Assembly: GCA_000690595.2 (NCBI GenBank)
Contig: JHUT02000014.1
Coordinates: 16,208-80,207 of the forward strand
Direction: 5' to 3'
DNA: 64,000 nt
Source of the DNA: Natrinema mahii
GTDB taxonomy: Archaea > Halobacteriota > Halobacteria > Halobacteriales > Natrialbaceae
Both the position numbers and the translations under genes were made by a program. This document shows, piece by piece, positions 48,851 through 57,445 of this stretch (position 1 is its first letter; each line of letters starts with the position of its first letter). The notes under the pieces were generated by a model. The model made no database searches and was not told the origin of the DNA. It was given only the letters and a program-made list of their open reading frames with translations.

Positions 48851-49753
48851 ATGTGTGTGATCGAAACCGACGGGCTGACGAAACGGTACGGCGACACCGT
48901 TGCCCTCGAGTCGCTCGATCTCCGTGTCGAATCGGGCGAGGTGTTCGGCTTTCTCGGGCCGAACGGGGCCGGCAAGTCGACGACGATCGATATCCTGCTG
49001 GATCTGATTCGCCCGACATCCGGGTCGGCGTCGGTCTTCGGGCTCGATCCCCGTACGGACGGTCCGGCGATCCGACAGCGGTGTGGCGTCGTCCCCGACG
49101 GCTGTTCGATGATGCCCGACTGGACCGGCCGCGACCACGTCGCGTTCGAGATCCAATCCCGCGGCGTCGACGACGATTCCGACGTCCTCCTCGAGCGGGT
49201 CGGACTCGCCGACGACGCCGACCGCGTCGCGACCGACTACTCGCGGGGGATGACCCAGCGACTCCTCCTCGCGATGGCGCTCGCAGGCGATCCGGACCTC
49301 CTGATTCTCGACGAGCCGTCGACGGGACTCGATCCCAACGGCGTCGAACTGATGCAGGAGATCATCCGCGAACGCGCCGACGGCGGAACGACGGTCTTCT
49401 TCTCGAGTCACCTCCTCGCACAGGTCGAGGCGGTCTGTGATCGCGTCGGCATCCTCCGGGACGGCGACCTCGTCGCCGTCGACGACCTCGAGACGCTCCG
49501 GTCGGACCTCGGGACGAGTACGACGATGCGGGTGACCGTCGAACGCGTCCCCGACGATCTGTCGCCGCTGTCGGCGCTCGAATCGGTCACGTCGGTTCGG
49601 ACGGACGAGGGGATGATCGTCCTCGAGTGTTCCGAGAACGCGACGGTCGACGTGTTGACGACGCTGGAAGACCTCGGCGCCGGACCGCAGGACTTCGACC
49701 TCGAGACGGCGTCGCTACAGGACGTCTTCTCGGAATACACTGCCGCAGCGTAG
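48851..49753 (+). CDS. ABC transporter ATP-binding protein
   Basis: 300 residues. Walker A GPNGAGKST, signature YSRGMTQRLLLAMALAG (a variant of LSGGQ, as in ABC-2 export systems), Walker B LLILDEPSTGLDP and H-loop SSHLLAQVEAVCD. A C-terminal domain of about 90 residues (STTMRVTVERVPDDLSPL) is like the regulatory end of CcmA/NatA-type subunits. The probable permease is the next gene, but on the opposite strand, 24 bp away. Confidence 0.9.
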   Translation: MCVIETDGLTKRYGDTVALESLDLRVESGEVFGFLGPNGAGKSTTIDILLDLIRPTSGSASVFGLDPRTDGPAIRQRCGVVPDGCSMMPDWTGRDHVAFEIQSRGVDDDSDVLLERVGLADDADRVATDYSRGMTQRLLLAMALAGDPDLLILDEPSTGLDPNGVELMQEIIRERADGGTTVFFSSHLLAQVEAVCDRVGILRDGDLVAVDDLETLRSDLGTSTTMRVTVERVPDDLSPLSALESVTSVRTDEGMIVLECSENATVDVLTTLEDLGAGPQDFDLETASLQDVFSEYTAAA

Positions 49754-49777
49754 AGCGGGAGCGTCGAAAGCGGAATT

Positions 49778-50677
49778 TCAGACGATGTCGACGGCCTCGA
49801 ATCGTCGGGACGCGACGAGCGGCGGGACGACGAGCCAGAACACGAGTACAGGAATCGCCAGCCACTCGGACAGATACCACGGAACCGAACTGCCCAGTTC
49901 CATCGAAACAATGGTCGAGTCTGAGACGAATTCGGTATTGAGTTCTTGACTGATCCACGTCCCGTAACTGTGCGAGTTCGGGAGTCCGGCGATCCAGTTC
50001 GTCGCGACGAGGTACGCTCGGAACGGGACGAGACGAGTAACTAGGAGCGATACCGGCTGCGGAAGGTCGCCGACGATCGGCGTCAGAATCGACGTAAACG
50101 TCATGCGCCAGAGCATTCCCGTTCCGATAAAAACGGGAAGAAGGACGGCGATCGCTCGGCGACCCGTTTTGACGAGCATCGAGACGGTCATCGCGATGGA
50201 AACCCAGACGAGAACGTAAAGGACCGAAACAGTGACGAACGCGAGCGTCGCGAGTATCGGTGGCGGGCCGAGGACGAACCCGCAGACCACGAAGCCGGTA
50301 CCCAGGGCGAAAATCAGTAGCGCCGAGAGCGCACCCGCGTGACCGAGGAATTTTTGTCGCAGGTACTCGCTCCGCGAGTACGGTAACTTCAAGAGAAGCG
50401 GGAGCCGGCCGGTGTTTCGATCGCTGGTGACCGATGCGTATCCGGCGAAAATACCGACGAAACCGCCGATAATCGAGAGAAACCATTGGAAAGCGATGAG
50501 TGGGTACCGTGATCCGAGGTACCGTTTTGCGTCGGCATTACCGAACGCTAACTCGAGAGACGACGCAACACCGAGCCCGAATATCAGTAGTGGGAAGAGC
50601 CAGTACCGCGGCTTCGTTACATATGTCCAGAATTGACGGCTCGTAAGCGGTAATTCACACTCTGGATTCACTTTCAT
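49778..50677 (-). CDS. ABC-2 type transporter permease
   Basis: 299 residues with six membrane segments, starting PRYWLFPLLIFGLGVASSLE and ending AIPVLVFWLVVPPLVASRRF. Between them are the DRNTGRLPLLLKLPYSRSEY loop typical of ABC-2/NatB-like permeases (gene segment after the first two helices) and a large extracytosolic part (about 205-265). It converges on the ATPase gene, so the two would be made from separate promoters. GC is slightly lower than the neighbours. Confidence 0.8.
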   Translation of the reverse strand: MKVNPECELPLTSRQFWTYVTKPRYWLFPLLIFGLGVASSLELAFGNADAKRYLGSRYPLIAFQWFLSIIGGFVGIFAGYASVTSDRNTGRLPLLLKLPYSRSEYLRQKFLGHAGALSALLIFALGTGFVVCGFVLGPPPILATLAFVTVSVLYVLVWVSIAMTVSMLVKTGRRAIAVLLPVFIGTGMLWRMTFTSILTPIVGDLPQPVSLLVTRLVPFRAYLVATNWIAGLPNSHSYGTWISQELNTEFVSDSTIVSMELGSSVPWYLSEWLAIPVLVFWLVVPPLVASRRFEAVDIV

Positions 50678-50776
50678 AACTAATTCAATGATTGTTGTCG
50701 TGGTTATAGTTAGTTTATTCTAACCGCAAAATTTTTTCTACCCCTGCTGACAGCACATTCTGAAGTCAGTTACTAA

Positions 50777-51439
50777 TTACACATGGTTGTTTCTATCAAT
50801 AATTTCGTGATCTCCATCCCGATCTCCTTGTGTTGTGATTTCTGCCTCACCGGTACTCGGTTCGGCGCCGAAGAGATCAAGTGCGAACTCACCGTGTAAT
50901 TCTGCGATGAAGTGTTCTGCTTGTTCAGTGATGCTCTCGTGAGAGACACCGTTCCACGAAGCAGCGATACCGGGGAGTTCATAGTCTGGCTCTTGATTGA
51001 CGTTTTTGTACTCTTCAGTGTTATAATCCCAACTGAGTTCCTGGTAGAAGACGAATTCAACGCTGCCGACCGGTGTCGTACCCTCCTCCTTGATTCGGAC
51101 TGTCTCTGACTGCCATGTTGCCTGAGGAGACACGTCTCTCGTCTTGGACGTTGAGGGCTCTACCGTCGTTACCAGAGTAATATCCGTAACGATGTTCGAA
51201 ACGGCTTCCTCTTGTCGCTGGGAAAGCGAATGAAGATACGGATCGGCGTCGTCGACCTCGTACAGGGCGCGAACGAACTCGCTCGTTTCCCGCTGATCCT
51301 TCGGATCGAACGACGTATCCGGCTCTTCGGATGGACGAGCTGCAGCGGACTGACTAGCGCCGATCCCAACTACCGAGGCAACTGCGAGTCCTGCTTTTTT
51401 CAAGACACTACGACGCTTGTGTCTGCTTTTTCGCGACAT
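50777..51439 (-). CDS. Tat-exported protein of unknown function, AT-rich
   Basis: 220 residues. The N-terminus has KRRSVLKKAGLAVASVVGIG then ASQSAAA, a clear Tat signal with probable cleavage near residue 35. The mature part (about 35-220) has EFVRALYEVDDADPYLHSLS and a beta-rich second half (ETVRIKEEGTTPVGSVEFVF, YQELSWDYNTEEY). No family recognised. Codon use and composition are unlike the flanking chromosomal genes, so it is probably acquired. The 160 bp upstream are AT-rich and hold the promoter. Confidence 0.75.
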   Translation of the reverse strand: MSRKSRHKRRSVLKKAGLAVASVVGIGASQSAAARPSEEPDTSFDPKDQRETSEFVRALYEVDDADPYLHSLSQRQEEAVSNIVTDITLVTTVEPSTSKTRDVSPQATWQSETVRIKEEGTTPVGSVEFVFYQELSWDYNTEEYKNVNQEPDYELPGIAASWNGVSHESITEQAEHFIAELHGEFALDLFGAEPSTGEAEITTQGDRDGDHEIIDRNNHV

Positions 51440-51599
51440 GCAAACTCAAAAACAACTTGGCTGGCAATAACCGATTCTAAGACATTCTGAGACAGAATAT
51501 ACTAGATAGAGTTATATAATACGTGTAGGAAACAAAATTACCGTTCGAAAATCCATGTAGTTGAAGGGGGATTCCAGAAATATTTGGAATGTTGAAAGA

Positions 51600-52271
51600 C
51601 TACTCGAGCGGCGTCCCGTCCGCCCGCTTCGCACCTTCGGAGTCGTGGACGACGACCTCGCCTGGGTCGGGATCGACCGGCGCGTACTCGTCGCGGACGG
51701 CGATGGCTTCCTCGAGTTCCCGCACGGCCCGTTCCTTCAGCGCTCGAGCCAGTTCTTCGGCGTCGTCACGCGAAATGTCGCGGCCCAGTCCCTCGCACTC
51801 GTGGGCGCGGACCATGCCGGCCTCGTCGACGGCTTCGCCCATGGGCTGGCTGGTGCCCGCGAGCGCGACGCTGAAGGGGTAGGTCCGACAGATCAGCGGC
51901 CGGTCGTCGTGAGCGGTACACGCACCGGTGCCGGCGTCGTCTTCCTCGTAGAACGTACAGTCGCCACAGCCGTCTGTCTGGAGCGCCCACTCGAAGGTCT
52001 CGCCCTCGAGGCCGCCGTCGTCGGTTTCCGAGAGGCCGTACGGCATGGGCCGGGCGATATCACGCCAGTCGTAGTCCCCGTCGTACTCGTCGCTTTCCTC
52101 GAGATTCCGAACTTCGTCGGGAAAGACGGTCGCGGTGTGGTCGTCCGCGTCGTCGGCTTTGCAGCAGGCCCCACAGCGGGTACACTCGAAGCCGATCGAC
52201 TCGATCGCGTCCGCGAGGTCGGCGACGGACAACTGGCGGGCGTCGTCGAGTTCGGCCTCGAGCGATTGCAC
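51600..52271 (-). CDS. YkgJ-family cysteine cluster protein
   Basis: 223 residues from a GTG start. The signature is FECTRCGACCKADDADD near residue 29, then GCGDCTFYEEDD, CTAHDDRPLICRTYPFS and later HECEGLGRD. This is the CxxCGxCC...C...CRxYPF pattern of YkgJ/Fe-S or zinc cluster proteins (UPF0153). The role is unknown. It starts 30 bp downstream of the MBL gene and shares its direction. Confidence 0.9.
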   Translation of the reverse strand: MQSLEAELDDARQLSVADLADAIESIGFECTRCGACCKADDADDHTATVFPDEVRNLEESDEYDGDYDWRDIARPMPYGLSETDDGGLEGETFEWALQTDGCGDCTFYEEDDAGTGACTAHDDRPLICRTYPFSVALAGTSQPMGEAVDEAGMVRAHECEGLGRDISRDDAEELARALKERAVRELEEAIAVRDEYAPVDPDPGEVVVHDSEGAKRADGTPLE

Positions 52272-52301
52272 GCTCGAGGGGAGGCGGTCGAGGCGGAAAA
52301 G

Positions 52302-53126
52302 TCAGTCGCCCTCCGACGGCGCGGCGCGCTCGCCGTCCCACGCGACGCGGCCCTCGACGGCGAGTTTCTCGAGGTGGGCCAGGACCGTCGCCCGCGCGAG
52401 GTCCCGCACTCCCGAGAGGTCCTTGTCGTAGGCCGTTTCGAGGATCTCCTCGAGCGTGTCCGCGCCGCCGGTGACGGCCTCGCGGACGCGTTGCTCGCGG
52501 TCGGACCGGTGGGTGAGCAGTCGCTCGAGGGTCTCGCGGGGCGCGTCGATCTCGGGGCCGTGACCGGGGTACAGCGTCGGCGGATCGGCCGCCCAGAGGC
52601 GACGCAATGTCGTTACGTACGCGCGCATGTCCCCCTCGGGCGCGCCGACGACGACGCTACCCTCGCGGATGGCGCAGTCGCCACAGCAGATCGGGCCGCC
52701 GTGGCCGGCCTCGAGGGCGACGTGGTCCGGCGCGTGGCCGGGCGCGTCGAGAACGCGAACCCGCTCCTCGCCGAGCGGAATTTCGGTCCCCGGCGTGACG
52801 GTGCGGTCGGGGGCGATCCCGGTCGCGTCGCGAAAGCGGTCGACGCGGCCGTAGCGGGCCCAGACCGTCGCGCCGGTTTCGGCCGCGTAGGCCGCGACCG
52901 CACCGACGTGATCGGGGTGAGTGTGAGTGACGAGAACGTGATCGACGGCTCGGTCGCGGACCGCCCGGTCGAGGGCGTCAGTCCGAGCCGCGGGGTCGAC
53001 GAGGATCGCCGATTCGGGGCCGGGTTCGCCGTCCGGGGACGGCTCCGCCGCCTCGAGGAGATACGCGTTGGTGTCACCGGACGGCGCACGCGTCGCGACC
53101 GGAACGGACCACCGAGTAACGTGCAT
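52302..53126 (-). CDS. MBL-fold metallo-hydrolase with C-terminal winged helix
   Basis: 274 residues from the ATG at 53126. Metal sites: VTHTHPDHVGAV (HxHxDH), His of DAPGHAPDHVALE, Asp of CCGDCAIREG and His of YPGHGPEI. The last 75 residues (THRSDREQRVREAVTGGADT, then VRDLARATVLAHLEKLAVEG) are a winged-helix-like domain as in human LACTB2 and bacterial relatives. LACTB2-like enzymes cleave RNA, while others hydrolyse thioesters, so the substrate is open. Confidence 0.9.
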   Translation of the reverse strand: MHVTRWSVPVATRAPSGDTNAYLLEAAEPSPDGEPGPESAILVDPAARTDALDRAVRDRAVDHVLVTHTHPDHVGAVAAYAAETGATVWARYGRVDRFRDATGIAPDRTVTPGTEIPLGEERVRVLDAPGHAPDHVALEAGHGGPICCGDCAIREGSVVVGAPEGDMRAYVTTLRRLWAADPPTLYPGHGPEIDAPRETLERLLTHRSDREQRVREAVTGGADTLEEILETAYDKDLSGVRDLARATVLAHLEKLAVEGRVAWDGERAAPSEGD

Positions 53127-53228
53127 GTGCGGACAGTACGACCGGGCGAAAAAAGACGTATCGGCGGCGACCGGCACTCGAACCCTCCCCGCGACCCCCG
53201 AGCAGTGGAGACGTAAGCGGCGAGACGC

Positions 53229-53504
53229 TCAGTGCTTGAGGTAGTAGACCTGTTTACGCGCGTCGCGGAAGCTGTATCGGGAGCCGACGAGTCCGACGTC
53301 CTCGAGGCGATTGAGCGCGTAGCGGACGGTGCGGTCGGGCAGCAGCGACTCCTCGGCGAGTTGGCCCTGCGAGAGCGGCGAGTCGGTCTCGAGAACTTTC
53401 GCAACGAGTTTCGCGCTCGGGGGCAGATCGCGGAGTCGGTCGCGGTATTCGTCCTCCGACAGCGTTTCTTCGGCAGCGGCGCCACGGTCCTCGGCTGTAC
53501 TCAT
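53229..53504 (-). CDS. MarR/TrmB-type winged-helix protein
   Basis: 91 residues from the ATG at 53504. The winged helix is LRDLPPSAKLVAKVLETDSP, then LSQGQLAEESLLPDRTVRYA and LNRLEDVGLVGSRYSFRDAR. The end (KQVYYLKH) follows the wing. This compact one-domain type is conserved in haloarchaea beside the MBL gene. Probably a transcription regulator of its own region. Confidence 0.8.
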   Translation of the reverse strand: MSTAEDRGAAAEETLSEDEYRDRLRDLPPSAKLVAKVLETDSPLSQGQLAEESLLPDRTVRYALNRLEDVGLVGSRYSFRDARKQVYYLKH

Positions 53505-53720
53505 GCTCATACCCACTTGAGTGCAATCGCCAGTGGTAAAGCTTCCCTATATGTGGATACGAACAATGTAGTTTGTATAAGGCGTATGAATGAGGTATTA
53601 ACACAATATATTGTACTCGACTCGGAGCGACCGCAGGCGGGTGGTCGACCGCCGCCGACACCGGTTCGTCAGTCGACTCCAGTATCGTTTTATCCCATCG
53701 CGACAGTAGATTCGCTCAGT

Positions 53721-54428
53721 GTGAAAGGACAGGAGTGGTACCAAGCCGACGACATCGCCGAGGAATACGACGACAAGCGGTTCTCCCGGGGCGGCCAGCT
53801 GATCGACCGCCGGGAGAAAGAGGCCGTCCTCGAGGCCATCATGCCGGTCGAGGACCGCAAGGTCCTCGAAATCGCCTGTGGTACCGGGCGATTTACGGTC
53901 ATGTTGGCCCATCAGGGAGCCGACGTCGTCGGACTCGACATCTCGGCGGCGATGTTACAGCAGGGACGCCGGAAGGCGAAACAGGACGAGCTTTCGGGTA
54001 CCCTGGAGTTCCTCCGGGGGGACGCGGGGCGGCTACCGTTCCCGGACGATCACTTCGATACCGTCATCGCGATGCGCTTTTTCCACCTCGCTGACGACCC
54101 CGAGGCCTTCCTCGAGGAGATGCGACGGGTGGCCCGCGATCAGATCGTCTTCGACACCTTCAACCGGTTCTCGAGCCGGAGCGTCTACAACTGGGCGCTG
54201 CCGATGGGGTCGCGACTCTACTCGAAGAGCGAGGTGGCGGTCCTGCTCGCGAAGACCGACCTCACGCTCGTCGACGTGGAAGACGACTTCCTCCTCCCCT
54301 ACGGATTGTATCGATCGATCCCGAACGCGCTCGCTTCGCCTCTTCGGGCGATCGACGAGGCGGTCGGGGAACTCCCGGTCACCGATCACTTCGCGTCGGT
54401 GTCGTACTGGAACGCGCGCGTTCGGTGA
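53721..54428 (+). CDS. Class I SAM-dependent methyltransferase
   Basis: 235 residues from the GTG at 53721. Motif I VLEIACGTGRFTVMLAHQGA is followed by VVGLDISAAMLQQGRRKA, GDAGRLPFPDDHFDTVIAMR and later FFHLADDPEAFLEEMRRVAR. Similar methyltransferases, with the start VKGQEWYQADDIAEEY, lie next to glycosyltransferases in haloarchaea. A role in glycan or lipid modification is inferred from the next gene. The longer frame upstream is not supported. Confidence 0.85.
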   Translation: MKGQEWYQADDIAEEYDDKRFSRGGQLIDRREKEAVLEAIMPVEDRKVLEIACGTGRFTVMLAHQGADVVGLDISAAMLQQGRRKAKQDELSGTLEFLRGDAGRLPFPDDHFDTVIAMRFFHLADDPEAFLEEMRRVARDQIVFDTFNRFSSRSVYNWALPMGSRLYSKSEVAVLLAKTDLTLVDVEDDFLLPYGLYRSIPNALASPLRAIDEAVGELPVTDHFASVSYWNARVR

Positions 54429-54481
54429 CGGCATCGGGGTCAATCCAATCTATTTACTATCAGGAGCCCGTACCGGGCAGT

Positions 54482-55381
54482 ATGGAGCTCTCGGTAGTCG
54501 TCTCGACGCTGAACGACCGGGAGCGGTTGCCGTCGTGTCTCGACGCCCTCGCGGGGCGGACGCCGTCGTCGACGGAGGTCATCGTCGTCAACGGCCCGTC
54601 TTCGGACGGGACGACCGGCGTCGTCCGCGATCGCGACGACGTCGACGTCCTCGTCGAGATTTCCGAGCGAAGTCCCAGCGTCTCCCGGAACGCCGGCCTC
54701 GAACTCGCGACGGGAGACGCGATCGCCTTCCTCGACGGCGAGTACACGATCGACCACAGCTGGTATCCGGCCATCGAGGGGGCGATGGCCGACGAGACCG
54801 ACGTCGTCACCGGCCCCATCACCGGCGGATCCGAACACGAGCGTGATCGCTCGCCCCGGCGAATCGGCGGCCGGACGGTGACGGCGTTCCACGGCGACAA
54901 CGTCGCCTTCGAGCGGTCCGTCCTCGAGGCCTTAGACGGGTTCGACGAGTACCTCGTCGAGGAGAGCGAGTGCGACTGTGCCCACCGCGTGGCCGGCCTC
55001 GAGTACGAAGTCTCGTGGGACGCGGCGATGGCCGCCCGCCGCGAGGTCGGGACCGACGGCGGCCGGGCCGACCCCGACTGGGGAGCGACCTACCGCTCGC
55101 TGTCCTACCGACTCGCGAAGAACTACGGTCCTCGTCCGGGCGTGTTCGCCCGGACCCTCGGGAGCGCGCTCCGGGACGGTGCCGGCGGCGTTCGCCGACT
55201 GGCGGCCGGCGAGGCGACGCCGACCGGCTGGGTCTCGGACGGCGTCGCCGTCACCGAAAACATCGCCCGCGGGCTCTGGGACGGCGTCCGCGCCCGCTAC
55301 GCCGACCGCTCGAGCCAACGGAACCCCAACGGGCTCTCGGAGCGCCACGACCGGGCGGTCCGGGTCTACGATCGCCGCTGA
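54482..55381 (+). CDS. Family 2 glycosyltransferase
   Basis: 299 residues from the ATG at 54482. GT-A fold: LSVVVSTLNDRERLPSCLDA, then STEVIVVNGPSSDGTTGVV and SVSRNAGLELATGDAIAFLD with a DGE in place of the usual DxD. GDNVAFERSVLEALDGFDEY is the acceptor part, with EESECDCAHRV next. The C-terminal 90 residues have YRLAKNYGPRPGVFARTLGS. It probably works on N-glycan or extracellular polysaccharide assembly in the cytosol. It lies 53 bp after the methyltransferase gene. Confidence 0.85.
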   Translation: MELSVVVSTLNDRERLPSCLDALAGRTPSSTEVIVVNGPSSDGTTGVVRDRDDVDVLVEISERSPSVSRNAGLELATGDAIAFLDGEYTIDHSWYPAIEGAMADETDVVTGPITGGSEHERDRSPRRIGGRTVTAFHGDNVAFERSVLEALDGFDEYLVEESECDCAHRVAGLEYEVSWDAAMAARREVGTDGGRADPDWGATYRSLSYRLAKNYGPRPGVFARTLGSALRDGAGGVRRLAAGEATPTGWVSDGVAVTENIARGLWDGVRARYADRSSQRNPNGLSERHDRAVRVYDRR

Positions 55382-55411
55382 CGTCCTCCCACGGGCCCGC
55401 CCCACTCTCTC

Positions 55412-56200
55412 TTACTCGCCGCGGAACTCCGGTTCCCGGCCCTCGAGTCTGGCCTCGAAGCCTTCGCGGTAGTCGCGGGTGTCGTCGAGTTCGTGTCCCA
55501 ACTGGCGCTCGTACTCGAGGCCCCGCTCGAGGGGCATATCGAAGGCGGCGTTGAGCGCCTGTTTGCCCTTTCGAAGCCCGAGCGGGGCGTTGTCACAGAG
55601 GTCGTCGGCGAAGGCCTTCGCCCGCTCGTCGACGGCGTCGGTGTCGACGACCTCGTGGACCAGTCCCATGTCGGCGGCCTCCTCGGGGTCGACGAACTCG
55701 CCGGTCAGGACGATCTCTTTGGCCTTCGAGAGTCCGACCAGCCGGGGGAGCCGCTGCGTGCCCCCTGCATGGGGGAAGGTCCCCAGTTGGACCTCGAGCA
55801 GGCCGTACTTCGCGTTTCGGCCGATGATCCGGAAGTCACAGGGCAACGTGAGTTCGAACGCGCCCGCGGGCGCGGCGCGTTTGATGCCGGCCACGACCGG
55901 CTGCCGGGTCTCCTCGATCGCCTCGAGGACGTCGGGGAACTTGTTGCGGTCGATCTCGGCGTCGGGCTCGACTCGGTCGCGCATCATCTCGAGGTCCATC
56001 CCGGCACAGAAGACCGGCCCCTCGCCGAGCAGGGTGGCGACGCGGACGTCGTCGTCCGCGTCGACCCGTTCGAAGGCCGCGACGAGATCGTCCATGAGCG
56101 GGACGGTCATCGCGTTTCGCTTGTCCGGCCGCGAGAGGTAGACGTCGGCCCGGTCGTCGTTCCAGTCGATCGCCGCGAGGCCACTGCCAACGGATTCCAT
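55412..56200 (-). CDS. Enoyl-CoA hydratase/isomerase family protein
   Basis: 262 residues. Crotonase fold: DVYLSRPDKRNAMTVPLMDD near the start, VFCAGMDLEMMRD as first part of the oxyanion hole, GAFELTLPCDFRIIGRNAKY for the second part, and LGTFPHAGGTQRLPRLVG. The Glu of the hydratase pair is not obvious in the first loop (CDFRIIGRNAKYGLLEVQLG has one at the second), so isomerase or hydratase cannot be decided. Monocistronic. Confidence 0.9.
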   Translation of the reverse strand: MESVGSGLAAIDWNDDRADVYLSRPDKRNAMTVPLMDDLVAAFERVDADDDVRVATLLGEGPVFCAGMDLEMMRDRVEPDAEIDRNKFPDVLEAIEETRQPVVAGIKRAAPAGAFELTLPCDFRIIGRNAKYGLLEVQLGTFPHAGGTQRLPRLVGLSKAKEIVLTGEFVDPEEAADMGLVHEVVDTDAVDERAKAFADDLCDNAPLGLRKGKQALNAAFDMPLERGLEYERQLGHELDDTRDYREGFEARLEGREPEFRGE

Positions 56201-56329
56201 GGGCGATGCATTGCGCGGGACCCCGTTAAGTGTGGCTGCGGCCGTCGGTCCCGCCGATATCGCCGCTCGAGGACGACTCGATCCCGGTCAGTCGCGCCCG
56301 AGGCGGGGGCCGCGACTCGCGTCCGCGGG

Positions 56330-56458
56330 TCAGTCCTCGAACTCGTAGCGATCCGTCGAGAGGTAGCGTTCGCGGGTGTCGGGGAGGACGACGACGATCA
56401 GTTCGTCAACCGTCGCTGCGGCGTCGGTCCCGGCCGCGGAGTCCAGCGAGGAGTCCAT
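56330..56458 (-). pseudogene. C-terminal remnant of cysteine synthase
   Basis: 42 codons. The end LIVVVLPDTRERYLSTDRYE is the C-terminal strand of cysteine synthase/CysK (family pattern VVxLPDxGERYLST). The preceding residues (MDSSLDSAAGTDAAATVDE) no longer match the enzyme, and no other part of it lies upstream. The remaining 260 residues of the enzyme have been lost. An in-frame antisense continuation through the SIMPL gene is only a shadow frame. Confidence 0.65.
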
Positions 56459-56590
56459 CACTCGACCTACTCGTCGGGAGTCGGGTCCGGGTTGCCCCGA
56501 AGACGTTCGCCCGGATGGCCAGAGACCGTCGCTCAAAGCCGCGTTTGAGTTTGGGGCGGGTTTTTTTCCGTTTCCGGTCGAGGGTGCAGT

Positions 56591-57355
56591 ATGGATCGAC
56601 GACGATTCCTGGCGGCCTCGAGCGTCGGGCTCGTGGCCGCAGTGGCAGGGTGTACCGGAAGCGCGACCGAGGGCGACGGCCCCGACTCGGAATCGGACGC
56701 GGACGCGGGCTCGGAAGCGGACGCGAACGGCACCGACGGCGAGATCACGGTCAGCGCCGACGGCGAGGTCGAGGCCGAGCCGGATCAGGCGACGGTCGAC
56801 GTCGGGGTCACCGCGACCGGCGAGAGCGCCGACGCGGTCACCGACGACCTCGCAAGCGGTGCCGAACGGCTCCGCGAGACGTTCGACGACCTCGGCATCC
56901 CCGACGAGAACGTCGAGGAGGGTCGGTATCAGGTGCATCCCGCTCGCGGGCGCGAGACCAATGGATTCGAGGGATCCCACTCGTTCGACGTGACCCTCAC
57001 CGACGTCGATCGGGTCGGCGAGGTCATCGACGCCGCGATCGAGGCCGGTGCCGACGACGTCGGTCGGGTCCAGTTCACGCTGCAGGAAGAGACCCGATCG
57101 ACGCTGCTCGAGGACGCGATCGACGCCGCGCTGGCAAACGCCGACGCGGAGGCGGCACACGTCGCCGACAACCGCGGGGTCGAGATCACGGGGACGACGG
57201 CCGTTACGACCGGTGACGTCCAGGTGAATGCGGTCCGCACCGAAGCCGCCGACGACGCGGCCGGGGGCGCCGACGGGGCCCCGCCGACGGAAATCGACGC
57301 CGATCCGGTCAGCGTGACCGCGAGCGTGACGGTCACCTACGGTTTCGAGGAGTGA
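56591..57355 (+). CDS. SIMPL-domain (DUF541) lipoprotein
   Basis: 254 residues. RRRFLAASSVGLVAAVAGC is a Tat signal with lipobox (VAGC, Cys about residue 22). An Asp/Glu-rich linker precedes the SIMPL domain at about 50-250: TVSADGEVEAEPDQATVDVG-type start, GIPDENVEEGRYQVHP, VTLTDVDRVGEVIDAAIEAG, and VSVTASVTVTYGFEE at the end. DUF541 proteins (BP26-like) are surface proteins of uncertain role. It should be lipid-anchored outside the cell. Confidence 0.85.
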   Translation: MDRRRFLAASSVGLVAAVAGCTGSATEGDGPDSESDADAGSEADANGTDGEITVSADGEVEAEPDQATVDVGVTATGESADAVTDDLASGAERLRETFDDLGIPDENVEEGRYQVHPARGRETNGFEGSHSFDVTLTDVDRVGEVIDAAIEAGADDVGRVQFTLQEETRSTLLEDAIDAALANADAEAAHVADNRGVEITGTTAVTTGDVQVNAVRTEAADDAAGGADGAPPTEIDADPVSVTASVTVTYGFEE

Positions 57356-57426
57356 TAGCTTCGGCGGGGCTGTCCGGCGACCTCCGTCGTTTTCGGTCTG
57401 CCTAAAACCGAACGCTTTTTGAATAA

Positions 57427-57440
57427 TTAGGTCAGCCTAA
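57427..57440. promoter_or_regulatory. Iron-repressor (DtxR/Idr) operator
   Basis: TTAGGTCAGCCTAA is a palindrome close to the DtxR/Idr consensus TTAGGTTAGCCTAA. It ends five bases before the ATG at 57446. A half site GCCTAAAA lies at 57400-57407. The placement over the start region suggests repression by iron. Confidence 0.7.
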
Positions 57441-57445
57441 ACCGT

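Noticed and set aside
51561..53216. 551-codon plus-strand frame over the YkgJ and MBL genes
   Set aside because: Shadow frame. Both minus-strand genes show complete metal-binding motifs.
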